21,008 bases of DNA from Coptodactyla brooksi (Eukaryota > Arthropoda > Insecta > Coleoptera > Scarabaeidae): contig JAWQRM010000616.1 in assembly GCA_033557675.1 (NCBI GenBank), positions 1 through 21,008 of the forward strand, written 5' to 3'. Positions 19,260 to 21,008 of the stretch are shown here, piece by piece. Under the pieces are notes generated by a model, which saw nothing but the letters and a program-made list of their open reading frames with translations, had not been told where the DNA came from and did not search any database. Position 1 is the stretch's first letter, and every line of letters starts with the position of its first letter. The translations under genes were made by a program, and so were the position numbers.

Positions 19260-19636
19260 TTTTCTATTGTTAGAATTTTTCTCGTTATTGTTTCAGTAAT
19301 AAAAGTTCGAATTTCGAACGATTTCCGCCATCGCCTAGACAGGACCCTGTAGTGCCGACCAAAACTTGACAGCTCATTCGAAATTTTTTGGTTAGTTCGC
19401 GATCGCAAAATGAAATGGAAATTAATGCGATCGTAACGGTATTCGACTGTAGTGAGTGCGCGAATTTTCGCCCGATTTATGCAGAGGGGCGCCGTTCACG
19501 GTCCTTTTGTTTCTTTTTTTCCAGGTAAAATTCCGCGCTTTAAGGTTATGTGAGCGATAGTCAAATAGTGCCCTGATGTTAAGAGGTTTTACGATTGAAT
19601 AGTAGTCTTATAGCGGAAGCAGGTGCGTTCATCGAG
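19260..19636 (+). promoter_or_regulatory. LNPK promoter and 5' UTR region
   Basis: A sharp change from AT-rich array to CpG-containing sequence. Contains GCGATCGC (19399-19406) and a second GCGATCG (19427-19433). The start of transcription cannot be fixed by eye. A pyrimidine tract ending TTTTTTTCCAG near 19524 could be an acceptor within a spliced 5' UTR. Confidence 0.4.
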
Positions 19637-20321
19637 ATGGGTATCATCATCACGAAATTTAGGGTAGGTCAATTTTGCTTTTACTACGCGTACATTCCCT
19701 CGCGTGAAACGTTAGCTAAAATAGACTAGATTCGTTACAAGTGCAGCGTTCGGTTCGCCTTATCTTATTTATAGAAAAAGAAGTCGACGGAGGAGTTGCT
19801 TGAGAAACTCGAGAGAGATATAAAGTGCATCGAAACCAACAGGAAGGATACGGAACAGTCTCAGAAGAAAATCGTCGGGGGATTTCTATTAATTTCGATT
19901 ATTGTTTATCTCGGTACGGCTTTACTCTTTTACTTTTACTTTTTCCCGGCGACGATATACGAAAGGATATGGTCCATAATACCGCTGCTGCTGGCCCCTG
20001 TCATGTACGTCGCCCGAATAAAGTAATTTTTAGGGTGAAGTATACGTGTGTGATATGTTTGTAGTATCGTGATATTGAAGAAGGGGCTCACCTTCTTCTA
20101 CAGCCGCCGGATCACCAAGAATCAGGACAAACTGAAGCGACTGCACGACGAGAAGAAGAAGATCCTGGAGAAGGTCATGGAGACGGAAACGTACAAGGTC
20201 GCCAAGAATATCCTGGACAAGTACGCTCCGGAACAGATGCGGAAAATTCCTACAGTGCCTTCTATGGAATTGGCGACACCAATGAAACCTAACACTATGC
20301 ACACCTTGACATCTGCGTCGG
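19637..20321 (+). CDS. LNPK: Lunapark (ER three-way junction protein), 5' part
   Basis: Membrane protein that stabilises ER tubule junctions. Exons 19637-19663, 19775-20004, 20065-20321; introns 111 and 60 bp; frame kept (phases 0, 2); the last donor G|GTAAAA at 20322 leads out of the window. About 171 residues are visible. MGIIITKFR keeps Gly2, the usual myristoylation site. A coiled coil (about 12-38) includes KKSTEELLEKLERDIKCIE. TM1 is about 42-66 and TM2 about 74-90, with a short loop between. A second coiled coil after YSRRITKNQDKLKRL includes EKKKILEKVMETETYKVAK, the most conserved stretch of the family. The zinc-finger C-terminal half lies beyond the window. Other frames here, on both strands, are shadows. 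Copies of the flanking array begin about 55 bp into the third intron. Confidence 0.93.
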
Positions 20322-20375
20322 GTAAAAGATTTCTGCATTTTTTCATTTTACCAATCATTTTGCACGTCATTTCTC

Positions 20376-21008
20376 ATTCTGTTTTGGTGGTTTGGATTGT
20401 TTTTCCTAGTCAAAACCTTCTCTGGTATACTCATTTAAGTAATATAGATGCATGATTTTTTTTCATAAAGGAAGTTACTTCTTTATGAAGAATTTTGTTC
20501 TGGTGGTCTGGATTGTTTTTTTTAGTCAAACCTTCTCTGCAGCAGTTGAAAAAACTATTCATTGTAATGAACACCTTCAATTTCTGTCAAGATCCCAAGT
20601 ATCTCTGTAGAAGCGCGCCTTTAAAATAGAAACATCCTGTTATTTTCTAACATTTTGCAACAGTGTACAGAAACATGAAATGAAACAAACCTAGGTACAA
20701 ACATTGTTCCCAGTTTGCATCAAAATTGTCACATAATTGCAGAATTAGGAAAGTAGCTGGTTTTCTTTTGTGGAAAACCGGTTACATATTTTAAAAAATA
20801 GAGAATGTTGTCATATAGGAAGTTATTCCTTTACGAAGATTTCTGTTTCAGTGGTTTGGATTATTTTCTTTAGTTAAACATTCTCTGGTATACTAATCTA
20901 TTTAATATAGATACATGAATTTGATACAGTTGTTTCTTAACAGTAAAGAATAATAATTTGCTTTATAAAACATAAAACAGCAGTTAAAAAATACTATGCA
21001 TCCTGTTG
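20376..21008 (+). repeat. Tandem array, right part, inside LNPK intron 3
   Basis: Same monomers as 17546-19259: partial copies from TTCTGTTTTGGTGG, then type 2 (anchor 20540) and type 1 (anchor 20978). The 438-bp spacing equals that of the 18037-18476 pair (439), and the two stretches look about 90% alike. The array runs off the window end. Confidence 0.85.

Noticed and set aside
17892..19408. Short minus-strand frames in and beside the array
   Set aside because: Lie within degenerate tandem monomers or cross their edge; not preserved between copies.
1..21008. CRISPR arrays, bacterial operons, ribosomal or transfer RNA genes
   Set aside because: The sequence is eukaryotic, and I saw no regular short repeats with unique spacers and no cloverleaf or rRNA motif.

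Overview
This is a eukaryotic nuclear window, almost certainly from an insect. Three conserved animal genes have short introns (59, 60, 64 and 70 bp) with GT..AG borders, the insect microRNA mir-281 is present, and AT-rich spacers carry decayed transposons of several animal superfamilies. The very short introns and transposon load would suit a beetle, but I cannot prove the order from the sequence.

Layout. 1-3400: dctn6 (dynactin p27 subunit) on the minus strand, four coding exons. Its 3' flank is an inverted relative of two direct repeat copies lying upstream of the gene. 3490-4740: mir-281 on the minus strand, next to an exon-like open frame and a GC-richer, promoter-like block. 4930-5820: a decayed hAT (BED-finger/Buster-like) transposase, minus strand. 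7402-9090: a Tc1/mariner-type element with long terminal inverted repeats, TA flanks, a transposase remnant and a nested mini-element. 10059-11066: a Penelope-like reverse transcriptase fragment between two direct repeats of about 138 bp. 11590-12607: HIBADH (3-hydroxyisobutyrate dehydrogenase, mitochondrial valine breakdown), plus strand, two exons. 12991-14240: a second Penelope-like fragment between two copies of a piggyBac transposase segment, then a pogo/Tigger-like fragment. 14241-17545: mostly AT-rich spacer with a pair of tandem repeats and a weak TATA/short-ORF candidate. 17546-21008: a tandem repeat array of two alternating monomer types, interrupted by the promoter and first three coding exons of Lunapark (LNPK, ER-shaping membrane protein), plus strand, which continues past the window.

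The genes do not form a pathway: they are a dynein/dynactin part, a mitochondrial enzyme, an ER protein and a microRNA, separated by repeats. Most long open frames here are chance or shadow frames. Splice-site reasoning was needed for dctn6, HIBADH and LNPK. I see no sign of a new multi-gene system. The most notable items are mir-281 with its unclear host transcript, the long direct repeats around both Penelope fragments, the inverted repeat family around dctn6, and the array surrounding the LNPK 5' end.
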